DNA of 64,000 bases from Methylobacterium tardum. Its GTDB lineage: Bacteria; Pseudomonadota; Alphaproteobacteria; Rhizobiales; Beijerinckiaceae. How positions within the stretch are numbered: the stretch's first letter is position 1; every line of letters begins with the position of its first letter. Shown here piece by piece: positions 33,471 through 44,921 of the stretch. Where the stretch lies: assembly GCF_023546765.1 (NCBI RefSeq), contig NZ_CP097484.1:623501-687500 (forward strand), written 5' to 3'. The translations under genes and the position numbers were made by a program. Under the pieces are notes generated by a model. It ran no database searches. It was not told the DNA's origin and saw only the letters and a program-made list of their open reading frames with translations.

Positions 33471-33733
33471 GAGAACCCTGGACTCCTCGACGAGCGTCCT
33501 AAAATCTCGGCGGTGAGGGTTAAAGGGCCCTCACTGCGGCGAGAGAAAGACCCGCGATCCCCAACTGTTCCGGTTAACCGCGGCGTCCGCGGAGCGAAGA
33601 CGCACAGGACCGCGCCGGCCAGGCTTCCCGATCTGCAGAGGTTGTCTGACCACGACCGGGACATATCTTCTGCGCGCTGGCTCGGAATCGAGGAAATGGT
33701 TCCGCGTCGTGCCCGGAACGGGGGACAATCGTC

Positions 33734-35001
33734 ATGGCAGCCACGGCCGCACTGCGCCCGAAGGGGGCGCGCGAGCAGGGGGCGCCAGCCTTCCCGCCGC
33801 CCACCGTCACCGCTCGACCGATCGACCGGGCCGCCTGGATCGCCGCGTTCCGCCACGTGCGGCACGAGACCGAGCGTCGCGCCGAGCCGCTCTCCGCGGA
33901 GGACCAGCAGGTCCAGTCCATGGCGGATGCCAGCCCGACCAAGTGGCATCGCGCGCACGTCACGTGGTTCTTCGAGCAATTTCTGCTCCGCGAGCACCTG
34001 CCGGGTTACGCCATCTTCGATGAGCGGCTGCACTACCTGTTCAACTCGTACTACGTGGCAGCCGGCCCGCGTCAGCCGCGCATCCAGCGGGGCCTGATCA
34101 CGCGCCCGACCATGGCGGAGGTGAGCGCCTACCGGGCGCATGTCGATCAGGCCGTGGTGAGCCTGCTCAGTCAGGTCTCCGAGCGCGCCCTGGAGGCGGT
34201 GCTGCCGATCCTTGAGATCGGCCTCTTCCACGAGCAGCAGCATCAGGAGCTCCTGCTCACCGACATCCTCCACGCCTTCGCGCAGAACCCGCTCAGCCCC
34301 GCCTACGATCCCGCCGGCGGTTTCCCGACGCCGCCGCGCGGCCCGGCCAGGTCAGCCTGGACAGGGGCATTGCCTGGATCGGGCATGAGGGGGAGGGGTT
34401 CTCGTTCGACAACGAGTCGCCCCGCCACGAGACGCTGATCGCGGCCGGCCGGATCGACCGGGCGCTGGTCACGAACCGGCAATGGCTCGCCTTCATGGAA
34501 GACGGCGGTTACGCCAAGCCCGAGCTGTGGCTCTCGGACGGCTGGTATGCCGGTCCGGGCGAGGGCTGGGAGGCGCCGGGCTACTGGCGCCGGGACGGGG
34601 ACGGCTGGGCCACCATGACCCTCGGCGGCCTGCGCCCGGTGGCGCTCGACGCGCCCGTCACCCACATCAGCTACTATGAAGCCGACGCCTATGCCCGCTG
34701 GGCGGGCCGCTTCCTGCCGACCGAGTTCGAGTGGGAGGTCGCAGCCCGGGACGGCCAGCTGCCGGACGCGTTCGGCCTCGTCTGGCAATGGACCCGGAGC
34801 GCCTACCTCGCCTATCCGGGCTACCGCCCGCTGCCGGGGGCGCTCGGCGAGTACAACGGCAAGTTCATGGCCAACCAATTCGTGCTGCGCGGCTCGTCCG
34901 TCGCCACGCCCGAGGGCCATGCCCGTCTGCCCTACCGCAACTTCTTCTATCCGCACCAGCGCTGGCAGTTCACCGGCCTGCGCCTCGCGGACGCCGCCTG
35001 A
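33734..35001 (+). pseudogene. egtB: ergothioneine biosynthesis protein EgtB, one-base frameshift
   Basis: EgtB is the iron sulfoxide synthase of ergothioneine biosynthesis. The first 205 residues form the DinB-like domain with iron-ligand histidines in KWHRAHVTWFFEQ and in FHEQQHQELLL. The C-type-lectin-like (FGE-sulfatase) domain follows in another frame: VSLDRGIAWIGHEGEG, NRQWLAFMEDGGY, YYEADAYARWAGRFLPTE and FVLRGSSVATP. The break lies at 34341-34350; one extra C after GGCCCGGC restores a single frame of about 423 residues, the normal length. The intact coding pattern on both sides argues for a sequencing error or very recent mutation. It is followed by egtD, 18 bases on. Confidence 0.88.
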
Positions 35002-35019
35002 CGCGCCCCGGAGGCACTC

Positions 35020-36009
35020 TTGACCATCAAGCCCACCTTCCCCGACGCGGCACCGGTCGCCCTCGACACGGCCGCGCCGGAAACGGCCGCGCTGGCCTTC
35101 CTCGATGATGTCCGGGCGGGCCTGTCCCGGCCCCAGAAGGCGTTGTCGCCGAAATACTTCTACGATGCCGCCGGCTCCGACCTGTTCGAGGCGATCACGC
35201 GGCTTCCGGAATACTACCCGACCCGGACGGAGATCGGCATCCTCGACCGGAGCGGTCCGGAGATCGCGGCGCTGCTGCCGGCGCACGCCGCCCTGGTGGA
35301 GTTCGGCAGCGGCTCGACCGTGAAGCTTCGCCGTCTCCTTGAGCATCTCGATACGCTGGCCGCCTACGTGCCGGTCGACGTGTCCGGCACGTTCCTGAAA
35401 TCCCAGGCCGAGGCCCTCAAGGCGGACCTGCCGCAACTCCGGGTCGAGCCGGTGGTCGCCGACTTCACCCGCGACTTCGACCTGCCCCAGAGCCTCGACG
35501 GCCTGCCGCGGGCGGGCTTCTTCCCCGGCTCGACCATCGGCAACTTCGAACCCGCCGAGGCCGAGGGCCTGCTGCGCCGGTTCGGGCGGATCCTGGGGGA
35601 GGGCGCCCACATGATCGTGGGCGTCGACCTCGTGAAGGACACCGCGACGCTGGAGCGTGCCTATGACGACGCCGCCGGCGTCACGGCAGCCTTCAACCTC
35701 AATCTCCTGACCCGGATCAACCGGGAGCTCGCCGGCCGCTTCGACCTCGACGCCTTCACCCATCGCGCCGTGTTCGACCCGTCGGCCTCACGGATCGAGA
35801 TGCATCTCGTTTCCCGGAACGCGCAGGACGTGCGCGTCGGCTCCGACACCTTCGCGTTTGCGGAAGGCGAGACGATTCACACGGAGAGCAGCTACAAGTA
35901 TACGGTCGCGACCTTCCAGGCCCTCGCCGAGCGGGCCGGCTGGACCTGGCTCAAGGTCTGGACCGATCCGCAGGGGCTGTTCTCGGTCCACGCGCTCCGG
36001 CTGGATTGA
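35020..36009 (+). CDS. egtD: L-histidine N(alpha)-methyltransferase
   Basis: EgtD trimethylates histidine to hercynine, the substrate of EgtB. The 329-residue protein has LSPKYFYDAAGSDLFEAITR, EYYPTRTEIGIL, the SAM loop VEFGSGSTVKLRRLL, FFPGSTIGNFEP, the Tyr-Asp segment of the histidine pocket, and the final IHTESSYKYT. It starts with TTG at 35020, fixed by GGAGG five bases upstream (35010-35014). The adenylate cyclase gene follows after 37 bases, suggesting a three-gene transcript. Confidence 0.95.
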   Translation: MTIKPTFPDAAPVALDTAAPETAALAFLDDVRAGLSRPQKALSPKYFYDAAGSDLFEAITRLPEYYPTRTEIGILDRSGPEIAALLPAHAALVEFGSGSTVKLRRLLEHLDTLAAYVPVDVSGTFLKSQAEALKADLPQLRVEPVVADFTRDFDLPQSLDGLPRAGFFPGSTIGNFEPAEAEGLLRRFGRILGEGAHMIVGVDLVKDTATLERAYDDAAGVTAAFNLNLLTRINRELAGRFDLDAFTHRAVFDPSASRIEMHLVSRNAQDVRVGSDTFAFAEGETIHTESSYKYTVATFQALAERAGWTWLKVWTDPQGLFSVHALRLD

Positions 36010-36046
36010 GGGTTCGCGGGCGAGCGGAGCCGCGGAGGAGGCGCCG

Positions 36047-37111
36047 GTGCGTTTCAGACCGCCCTGGTTCTACGTGGTGGCGCCCTCCCTCGGCGCCCTG
36101 GCCGGCCTGGTCTACGGGTCGATCTTCGAGGTCGGCCCGCTGACCGGCGCGGCGATCCGCGGTGCGATCATCGGCACGCCGATCATGCTCTACGAGCGCC
36201 GGCTCCTGGCGCCGGCTTTGCGCGAGCGCGTCCGGAGCCTCGCCACGCCGCTGTTCCTGCTCGCCACAGTGGCGATCTACGTCGCGATGATCATCGTCGG
36301 CAATGCCGCCGCCAGCACCGTGCTGAACCGCCTGTTCCGGTTCATGTACAGCGAGCGCAACGCGATGCTGATGACCGACACCGGGCTGCTCTACGCGCTC
36401 TGCATCTCGGCGCTCGTGGTGTTCGTGTTCCGGGTCCGCGACCTGATCGGGCCGGGCGTGTTCGCCAACCTGCTGATCGGCCGGTATCACCGCCCGATCA
36501 GCGAGGAGCGGATCTTCCTGTTCCTCGACGTGACCGGCTCGACGCGCTTCGCGGACCGCTACGGTGACCGTGAGGCCCAGGCCTATCTCGGGCAGGTGTT
36601 CAACGCGCTGGCGCTGCCGGTCTCGCAGACGCGCGGCTCCATCGGCGATTATATCGGCGACCTCGCGCTGGTGACCTGGACGATGGAGCGGGGCACCCGC
36701 GACGCCGCGTGCCTCCGCTGCGTCTTCGATTTCGCGGCGCGCCTCGCCGCCGAGTCCGAGGCGTGGCGGCGCCGGTTCGGGCAGGTCCCGGAATTCCGCG
36801 CGGCCCTCCATTGCGGCCCGGTGGTCACCGCCGAGATCGGTCTGGAGCGGCACAAGATCGCCTATTTCGGCGATGTGGTGAACACCACCGCCCGGCTGGA
36901 GGCACTGTCCAAGACGCTCGGCGTCCACGTGTTGGTGTCGGCCGATCTCCTGCGCCGGCTCGGCCCGCTGCCGGCGGATCTTGTCGCGGAGGATCTCGGC
37001 GCCCACGCCCTGCGGGGCCGCGAGGAGCCGATGACCGTTGCTTCTGTCCGACGCCGCGCGCCCGTCACCGCGTCGGTGGCGCCGATCCAGAGCCAGGTGG
37101 TCGCGGGCTGA
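36047..37111 (+). CDS. membrane-bound class III adenylate/guanylate cyclase
   Basis: A 354-residue protein starting at GTG 36047 (GGAGGAG upstream). The first 150 residues hold about four hydrophobic helices (for example FYVVAPSLGALAGLVYGS, LFLLATVAIYVAMIIVG, LLYALCISALVVFVF). The C-terminal class III cyclase domain has the metal aspartates in FLDVTGST and YIGDLALVTW, and the transition-state Asn and Arg in YFGDVVNTTARLEAL. It probably makes cAMP. Its place after egtD, 37 bases away, suggests linked expression with ergothioneine synthesis, although a direct functional link is unproven. Confidence 0.88.
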   Translation: MRFRPPWFYVVAPSLGALAGLVYGSIFEVGPLTGAAIRGAIIGTPIMLYERRLLAPALRERVRSLATPLFLLATVAIYVAMIIVGNAAASTVLNRLFRFMYSERNAMLMTDTGLLYALCISALVVFVFRVRDLIGPGVFANLLIGRYHRPISEERIFLFLDVTGSTRFADRYGDREAQAYLGQVFNALALPVSQTRGSIGDYIGDLALVTWTMERGTRDAACLRCVFDFAARLAAESEAWRRRFGQVPEFRAALHCGPVVTAEIGLERHKIAYFGDVVNTTARLEALSKTLGVHVLVSADLLRRLGPLPADLVAEDLGAHALRGREEPMTVASVRRRAPVTASVAPIQSQVVAG

Positions 37112-37158
37112 GACGTCCCAACGGGGGTAGCCATCCCACCCCCTGGCGGGAGACACGA

Positions 37159-38472
37159 TCAGGCGCCCAGTGCCTTCAGCACATCGCGGGCGGCGCGCTC
37201 GCCGTCGAGGGTCGCGCCACCGACCGTCATGGCTCCGCCGCCAGCCAGGGCCTCACCGGCGAAGAACAGCCGCCCGCCCACCGGCTCGCGCAGGTGGTCG
37301 CGGGCCGCGGCGTGACCGGGCGCGACGATCGCGTACGATCCGCAGGCGTGCGGATCCGTCCACCAGCCGGCGAGCCGGCCCGCCAGCACGGCACCCTTGG
37401 CCTTCTCGCCCAGGACGGCGCCGAGGCGTTCGGTGGCCAGCGCCACCGCCGCGGCCTCGCCGGCGCGGCACAGGTCGCGGGCGAGGTCGCCGCCGAGATT
37501 GGCGACCGCCAGGGACCGGCCGAACGGGCCCATCTCGAAGTACAGCGTCGGGCCGCCGGTCGCGATCGAGACCGCATCGCCGAATGCCGTCGGATCGACC
37601 TTCGTCGGGTCGAGGCGCAGGCCGACCTTGGTGTAGGCGCCCATCTGCAGCCCATCGAGAGCCGCCTGCGCGCCGTCGGGAAGCTTCGGCGTGAGCCGGA
37701 TCGCCCCGGATTTGAGGACGCCCACGGGCACCGTGACGATCACGGCGGCCGCCGACAGGGTGCCTCGTGCCGTCTCGACCCGGACCTCCCGGCCGGACCA
37801 GTCGATCGCCCGCACGGGGCAGCCGAGACTGACCGGCAGGTCCGAGAAGTGCCGCGCCAGCAAGTCGCCGTAGCCGTCGACCCAGAGGTCGGTGCCCGAC
37901 CAGAGGCGGTCGTAATCGACAGCCGAGACCCGCTCGGGATCCTCCCCCAGGGAGAGCCGGCTCAGGCCCGCGGCTGCCAGCTCGGCATCGCGGCCGCCGG
38001 CCCGGGCGGCCTCGGCCAGGGACGGATCGCCTCCCTTCGGCTCCAGCAGCGCGTCGAGGCCGGAAAAGCCGGCGCGCCGGGCCGCCTTCTCCGCGTCGGT
38101 CGCGGGGCGCCCGTCGATCGTGAGGGTGCGCGCCCAGCCGTCCTCCCGGGCGAAGCGGGCCTTGGCCGCGCGGGCGATCGGCGCCCACGGATTGTGCTCG
38201 GCCCAGTGGATGTACTCGGCCCCGGCGTCGAACGGGCAGTCCACGCCGAGCGCCCGGTCGGTATAGGCGCGTCCGCCGATCCGGTCCCGCGCCTCGGCGA
38301 GGGTGAAGCTCTGACCTGCCGCGCGCAACGCGGCCGCGGCCGCGAGACCTGCCGAACCGGCGCCGACGATCACCACGGTCCCGCCCCGCGCGGCCGCGCG
38401 CAGGGCCGGTGCGGCCAGCAGGGTGGAGGCGATGATCGCGCGTCGGGTGGGTGTCGGCTGAGCCGGCCTCAT
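37159..38472 (-). CDS. exported flavin-dependent amine oxidase
   Basis: The 437-residue protein is a flavin monoamine-oxidase family member. The FAD motif VVIVGAGSAGLAAAAALR is followed by LAEARDRIGGRAYT near residues 30-65, and the C-terminal flavin segment reads RLFFAGEALAGGGAMTVGGA. The N-terminus (PTRRAIIASTLLAAPALRAA) looks like a Tat signal, so the folded flavoprotein is probably sent to the periplasm to oxidise an amine. ATG 38472 was chosen for the signal; the longer frame to 38643 is antisense-like. Substrate unknown. Confidence 0.85.
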   Translation of the reverse strand: MRPAQPTPTRRAIIASTLLAAPALRAAARGGTVVIVGAGSAGLAAAAALRAAGQSFTLAEARDRIGGRAYTDRALGVDCPFDAGAEYIHWAEHNPWAPIARAAKARFAREDGWARTLTIDGRPATDAEKAARRAGFSGLDALLEPKGGDPSLAEAARAGGRDAELAAAGLSRLSLGEDPERVSAVDYDRLWSGTDLWVDGYGDLLARHFSDLPVSLGCPVRAIDWSGREVRVETARGTLSAAAVIVTVPVGVLKSGAIRLTPKLPDGAQAALDGLQMGAYTKVGLRLDPTKVDPTAFGDAVSIATGGPTLYFEMGPFGRSLAVANLGGDLARDLCRAGEAAAVALATERLGAVLGEKAKGAVLAGRLAGWWTDPHACGSYAIVAPGHAAARDHLREPVGGRLFFAGEALAGGGAMTVGGATLDGERAARDVLKALGA

Positions 38473-38522
38473 GGCGCCTCTGCTCGGAAACGTCCTGGAT
38501 CCACCGGACGCGGAAGGACGCG

Positions 38523-38807
38523 CTAACCGCGCGCGCCCTGCGTGCCCGAGCGCTTCTCCATCATGGCCTTGACCTGCATCAGCTGGTCCCAGACCTGCCC
38601 CGGCGACGTCCCGAAGAAGTTGAAGCCCGCGTTGATGCCCCAATAGAGGCCGAAGCAGATCAGCGGCACGAGCATCCAGGCGAGTACCTCCTCGCCCCGC
38701 CGACGCCGCTGGCGGCGACGGCGGCGTTCCTCGCGCCGTGTCAGCTTCTTCGGGGGCGCCGGCTGCGAGACGGGGGTGAGGGGGCCCTCGTGCAGATTGT
38801 CAGTCAT
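38523..38807 (-). CDS. membrane protein with an Arg-rich cytoplasmic stretch
   Basis: A 94-residue protein. Residues 20-38 are almost purely basic (KKLTRREERRRRRQRRRRGE), followed by one helix (VLAWMLVPLICFGLYWGINA) and a soluble tail. It may associate with nucleic acid or anionic lipid at the membrane. It lies between the oxidase gene and clpA; no known family. Confidence 0.5.
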   Translation of the reverse strand: MTDNLHEGPLTPVSQPAPPKKLTRREERRRRRQRRRRGEEVLAWMLVPLICFGLYWGINAGFNFFGTSPGQVWDQLMQVKAMMEKRSGTQGARG

Positions 38808-38898
38808 CGGGCGCCTCCTCGCCGCGGCGCTTGCGCGTCGCGGCGGTCATAGACCGGCGGCTTCTACTCCGGAAGGCCGCCGATCGCCGTGCGGACCA

Positions 38899-41382
<2,484 letters not shown>

Positions 41383-41419
41383 AGCTGGCCTCTGTGTGGG
41401 TGCCTACCGCGAGCGGCGC

Positions 41420-41821
41420 CTATTTCTTTTCCATAACGCACTGGAGAGGATGTTGGTGTTTGCGCGCGAAGTCCATGACCTGCGTCACCTTGGTCTCCGC
41501 CACCTCGTAGGTGAAGACCCCGCACTCGCCGACCCCGTTCTGATGCACGTGCATCATGATCTGGTAGGCATCCTCGTGGCTCTTGTTGAAGAACCGCTCG
41601 ACCACCAGCACCACGAACTCCATGGGCGTGTAGTCGTCGTTCAAAAGGAGCACCCGGTAGAGGCTCGGCCGTTTGGTCCGCGGCTTCGTACGGGTGATGA
41701 TCGCGGTGTTGGAGCGGTCGTCACCGCCTGGCGCGCGCGACCCGGACGCCGTGATCGCGATGCGCGCCGGCCAGTGACCCTTCGTGGAACTCGCGGTGCC
41801 CTGCATGGGGACCTGTCTCAT
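41420..41821 (-). CDS. clpS: ClpS adaptor protein
   Basis: ClpS delivers N-degron substrates to ClpA. The core is clear: [17 protein letters not shown] with the substrate-binding Asn-Asp-Asp, [20 protein letters not shown], and [22 protein letters not shown]. The N-terminal 50 residues are a disordered extension. Start may be ATG 41821 or 41806. Confidence 0.95.
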   Translation of the reverse strand: MRQVPMQGTASSTKGHWPARIAITASGSRAPGGDDRSNTAIITRTKPRTKRPSLYRVLLLNDDYTPMEFVVLVVERFFNKSHEDAYQIMMHVHQNGVGECGVFTYEVAETKVTQVMDFARKHQHPLQCVMEKK

Positions 41822-42348
41822 GTGCGTCGAACCGATCCCTCAACTGGAGCGGGCGTCGCCAGCCCGAAAAGCCGCGTCTGTCTCGGCCTCGCCGGGAGCG
41901 GCGCTCGGCTCCGCTTCCGTTAATCTACAGACGGTGAGCCGACTTCGCCAGACGCCTGTGCGCACTTGTCCGCCCGTCCGGGAAGGTTTGCCGCGCATGC
42001 CCGACGCGCCGGAGCCGCGCAGGCCCGAACGCGGGCGACAAACCGCGCTCGCGAGCGCGGCCGAGCTTGGCTTGCATGCCCGATCTCCGGACCGCAACTG
42101 GCCCAGCCAGGCCGGCCCCGGCGGCCCGATACAAATTTGTGCGCCGCGTCAGCCAGCGTCAAGCCACGACCGGTAAGGACAATAAGCGACCGCTGGATCG
42201 ACACGATCCGGCATTCGAGCCGATCGCATTAACGGGCCTGTAACTGCACTTGCCTAACTCTCCGATGATGCATCGGGGCCACGCGACCAGCGCGGGCCAC
42301 CAGGGGACATGACCGGCGCGCGCCGGTTTCGCGAGGCAATCAGGCGTG
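41822..42348. other. intergenic stretch between clpS and the carboxypeptidase gene
   Basis: These 527 bases separate two divergent genes and should hold both promoters. Frames across it on either strand lack signal peptides, domains or good starts. I see no gene, repeat or terminator. Confidence 0.5.
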
Positions 42349-43818
42349 ATGCGTAGCGTAGTAGGCCGCTCCCGGACGATCCCCGTGCTGCCGGCCGCCC
42401 TCGCGGCCGCGGCGGTCCTGACAGCCCTGGCCTCGCCGGCCGAGGCCCGGCGCGGGCGCCACCATCACCATGCGCGCACCGGCGGCGGCTACAATCCGCC
42501 CTACGCCGCGATGGTCGCCGACGTGAAGAGCGGCAAGACCCTGCACGCGGTCAACGAGGATGCCCTGCGCCATCCCGCCTCGATCACCAAGGTGATGACG
42601 CTCTACATGCTGTTCGAGCAGATGGAGCGCGGCAAGTTCGCCCTCGATTCCGAGCTGAGCATCTCGGCCCATGCCGCCGCACAGGCACCCTCGAAGCTCG
42701 GCCTGCGTCCCGGCCAGACCATCTCGGTCGAGGACGCGATCAAGGCGATCGTGACCAAGTCGGCCAACGACGTGGCCTGCGCCATCGGCGAGAACATCGC
42801 CGGCTCCGAGGAGCGCTTCGCGCAGATGATGACCGCCAAGGCGCACGCGCTCGGCATGAGCCGGACGCATTACGCCAACGCCTCGGGCCTCCCGGACCCG
42901 GATCAGCTCACAACCGCCCGCGACCTGACCTTGCTGGCCCGGGCGATCCAGGACCGCTTCCCCCACTACTATCGCTACTTTCAGACGCGCTCCTTCGCGT
43001 TCCGCGGCCGGGTGATCGGCAACCACAACCATCTGCTGGGCAATGTCCAGGGCGTTGACGGGATCAAGACCGGCTACACCCGCGATTCCGGCTTCAACCT
43101 GATGACCGCCGCGAAGTCCGACGGCCACCAGATCGTGGCGATCGTGCTCGGCGGAAAGTCCGGCGCCAGCCGCGACCGGATCATGGCCGACCTCGTCCGC
43201 TCCAGCCTGCCGCGGGCCTACGCCGGTGCACGCACCGCGCCACCGGTCACCGAGGTTGCCGAGCGCGCCCGCCCGGCGGTCGTCGCCGACGCGGTCTCGC
43301 GAACCCGCACGCAGGTCGCCTCGGCCGACGACGAGGATGTCGAGACCACGGGCACGACCGGCGAGCCCCTCGATCTCGCCCCGTCCAAGACCACCACGCC
43401 CGGCGGCACCTGGAAGCCCGGCCCGCAGGGCATCCCGAAGGCCGCGCAGGCCTATGCCAGCGCCAGCAGCGCGCAGCCGCCCTTCCCGGGCGCGACCAAG
43501 TCGGCCGCCCGGGTGGCGTCGGTCGAGCGCGACGAGCCGCCGAAGGCCGTCTCCGGTGCCCGCGTCGTGCCCACCGCCTGGGTGATCCAGCTCGGCGCCA
43601 TGGACGACGAGACGAAGGCCCGGTCGATGCTCTCGGAGGCGCGCGCCAAGGTCGGCGGCAGCCTCGCCAAGGCGGCCCCCTACACGGTCAAGGTCGAGCA
43701 CGGCGGCACGACGCTGTTCCGCGCCCGCTTCTCGGGTTTCGCCGAGCAGGATTCCGCCCAGGAGGCCTGCTCGGCCCTGAAGCGCAGCGGCTTCAGCTGC
43801 TTCGCGACCCGGAGCTGA
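42349..43818 (+). CDS. D-alanyl-D-alanine carboxypeptidase with C-terminal SPOR domain
   Basis: A 489-residue penicillin-binding protein of the DacA/DacF (S11) type, which trims the terminal D-Ala of peptidoglycan stems. After a signal peptide (to SPAEA) come a His-rich patch (RRGRHHHHAR) and the catalytic motifs: Ser78-x-x-Lys81 (SITK), Ser138-Ala-Asn (SAND) and Lys240-Thr-Gly (KTGYT). A disordered linker follows (about 290-405). The C-terminal domain (WVIQLGAMDDETKARSML to CSALKRSGFSCFA) is SPOR-like and binds denuded glycan at the division site. GTG 42346 is directly upstream as an alternative start. Confidence 0.93.
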   Translation: MRSVVGRSRTIPVLPAALAAAAVLTALASPAEARRGRHHHHARTGGGYNPPYAAMVADVKSGKTLHAVNEDALRHPASITKVMTLYMLFEQMERGKFALDSELSISAHAAAQAPSKLGLRPGQTISVEDAIKAIVTKSANDVACAIGENIAGSEERFAQMMTAKAHALGMSRTHYANASGLPDPDQLTTARDLTLLARAIQDRFPHYYRYFQTRSFAFRGRVIGNHNHLLGNVQGVDGIKTGYTRDSGFNLMTAAKSDGHQIVAIVLGGKSGASRDRIMADLVRSSLPRAYAGARTAPPVTEVAERARPAVVADAVSRTRTQVASADDEDVETTGTTGEPLDLAPSKTTTPGGTWKPGPQGIPKAAQAYASASSAQPPFPGATKSAARVASVERDEPPKAVSGARVVPTAWVIQLGAMDDETKARSMLSEARAKVGGSLAKAAPYTVKVEHGGTTLFRARFSGFAEQDSAQEACSALKRSGFSCFATRS

Positions 43819-43907
43819 CGGCGCCCCAAGCCGCGCCGATACGGTGAAGCCGCGGCTGAGTTGGCCCGCGGCTGCATACGGTAACTCTCTGACAACGCGC
43901 GTGGAGT

Positions 43908-44669
43908 TTAGCGATGTCGGTTCAGAAGCCTGTCCCGGGCCGCGTTGACGCGCGCCGCCCGTTCGGCGCTGCCGCCCTGGTCGGGGTGGGCGCGCTTCAT
44001 GAGAGACCGGTGGGCCAACCGGATCTCCTCAGCGGTCGCCCCGCGCTGAAGCCCCAGGACCTGGTACGCCTCCTCCTGCGTCATCGCCCCTGGGTTCGGC
44101 GGACGGCCCGGCCGCGGGTCTCGATCGCGCTCAGCGTCTACACGCCATCCGGGCGCCCGGCGGTCGAGATACGGCTCTAGCAGGGCGGCGCCCGCAGCGT
44201 CGCGCTGGCGGCAGAGCCGCAGCAGCTCGACCACCGCACCGGTGGGCATACCCTCGAGCCGCGCGCCGATATCCGGCCCGGACAGGACCTGCGCGGTGCG
44301 CAGGCTGCCGTCCGGGTGCAGCAGCGCGTCGATCAGAACCGTGCGGACGCGCCGGTCCTGAGGTGCGCGGGGGTCACGGCCGGAAGCCGGCCGGACCAGG
44401 CGGCGGAGCCGTTCGGTCATCGAGGCTTGCCCCTCGATCAGCCAGACGCCGCCGAGACCGAGAAGCGCCGCGAGGACGAGGTTTCCCCGGAGCAGCAGGA
44501 AGCCCGCCGCCAGGAGCGCGAAGGCGCCGAAGGTCGGCAGCTGCGCCCGGCCGAGGGCGGCACCGAACCCCTGGCCGAAGGCGCGCTTCAGCCGCCGACC
44601 GAGACCGTCGCTCCTCTTCGAGAGCCACCACAGCGTCAGGCAGGCGAGCAGGCCGGCAAGCAGCGCCAT
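43908..44669 (-). CDS. membrane-anchored J-domain protein
   Basis: A 253-residue protein with two hydrophobic segments at the N-terminus (LLAGLLACLTLWWLS and FALLAAGFLLLRGNLVLAALLG), a middle helical region (VRTVLIDALLHPDGSLRTAQ), and a C-terminal J domain (EEAYQVLGLQRGATAEEI, then the HPD motif in KRAHPDQGG). The J domain stimulates DnaK. Third gene of the HtrA operon, 3 bases after the preceding stop. Confidence 0.88.
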   Translation of the reverse strand: MALLAGLLACLTLWWLSKRSDGLGRRLKRAFGQGFGAALGRAQLPTFGAFALLAAGFLLLRGNLVLAALLGLGGVWLIEGQASMTERLRRLVRPASGRDPRAPQDRRVRTVLIDALLHPDGSLRTAQVLSGPDIGARLEGMPTGAVVELLRLCRQRDAAGAALLEPYLDRRAPGWRVDAERDRDPRPGRPPNPGAMTQEEAYQVLGLQRGATAEEIRLAHRSLMKRAHPDQGGSAERAARVNAARDRLLNRHR

Positions 44670-44672
44670 CGC

Positions 44673-44921
44673 TCAGCGCCGCGCGCCGTACGTGGCCGAA
44701 GCCCGGCCGCCGATCTGCACGGTGGTCCCGTTGCCGAAATCGTAGACGCCGTCACGCCGCGACTTCGGCTTGGCGGCGATGGCGTCACAGCCGGGCTGCG
44801 GCGGCAGGCGGACGCCTTCGGGCAGGTTCTCCGGGCACAGGCGTGACCGCACCGGCCGCTCGCCGGCCTGCGCGGCCGCGGCCGTCAGCCCGACGAGAAG
44901 AGCGAGGAGAGAGGATTTCAT
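44673..44921 (-). CDS. small secreted protein in the HtrA operon
   Basis: An 82-residue product with signal peptide MKSSLLALLVGLTAAAAQA. The mature part has two Cys (RLCPENL and PGCDAIA) and a C-terminal strand pair (DGVYDFGNGTTVQIGG). Its ATG overlaps the protease stop as ATGA, so it is translationally coupled. It may assist or be a substrate of the protease; this is inference. Confidence 0.6.
   Translation of the reverse strand: MKSSLLALLVGLTAAAAQAGERPVRSRLCPENLPEGVRLPPQPGCDAIAAKPKSRRDGVYDFGNGTTVQIGGRASATYGARR

Noticed and set aside
31818..34097. 759-residue plus-strand frame opposite the Cache and murI genes
   Set aside because: Shadow of high-GC coding on the minus strand; no signal, domain or ribosome-binding site.
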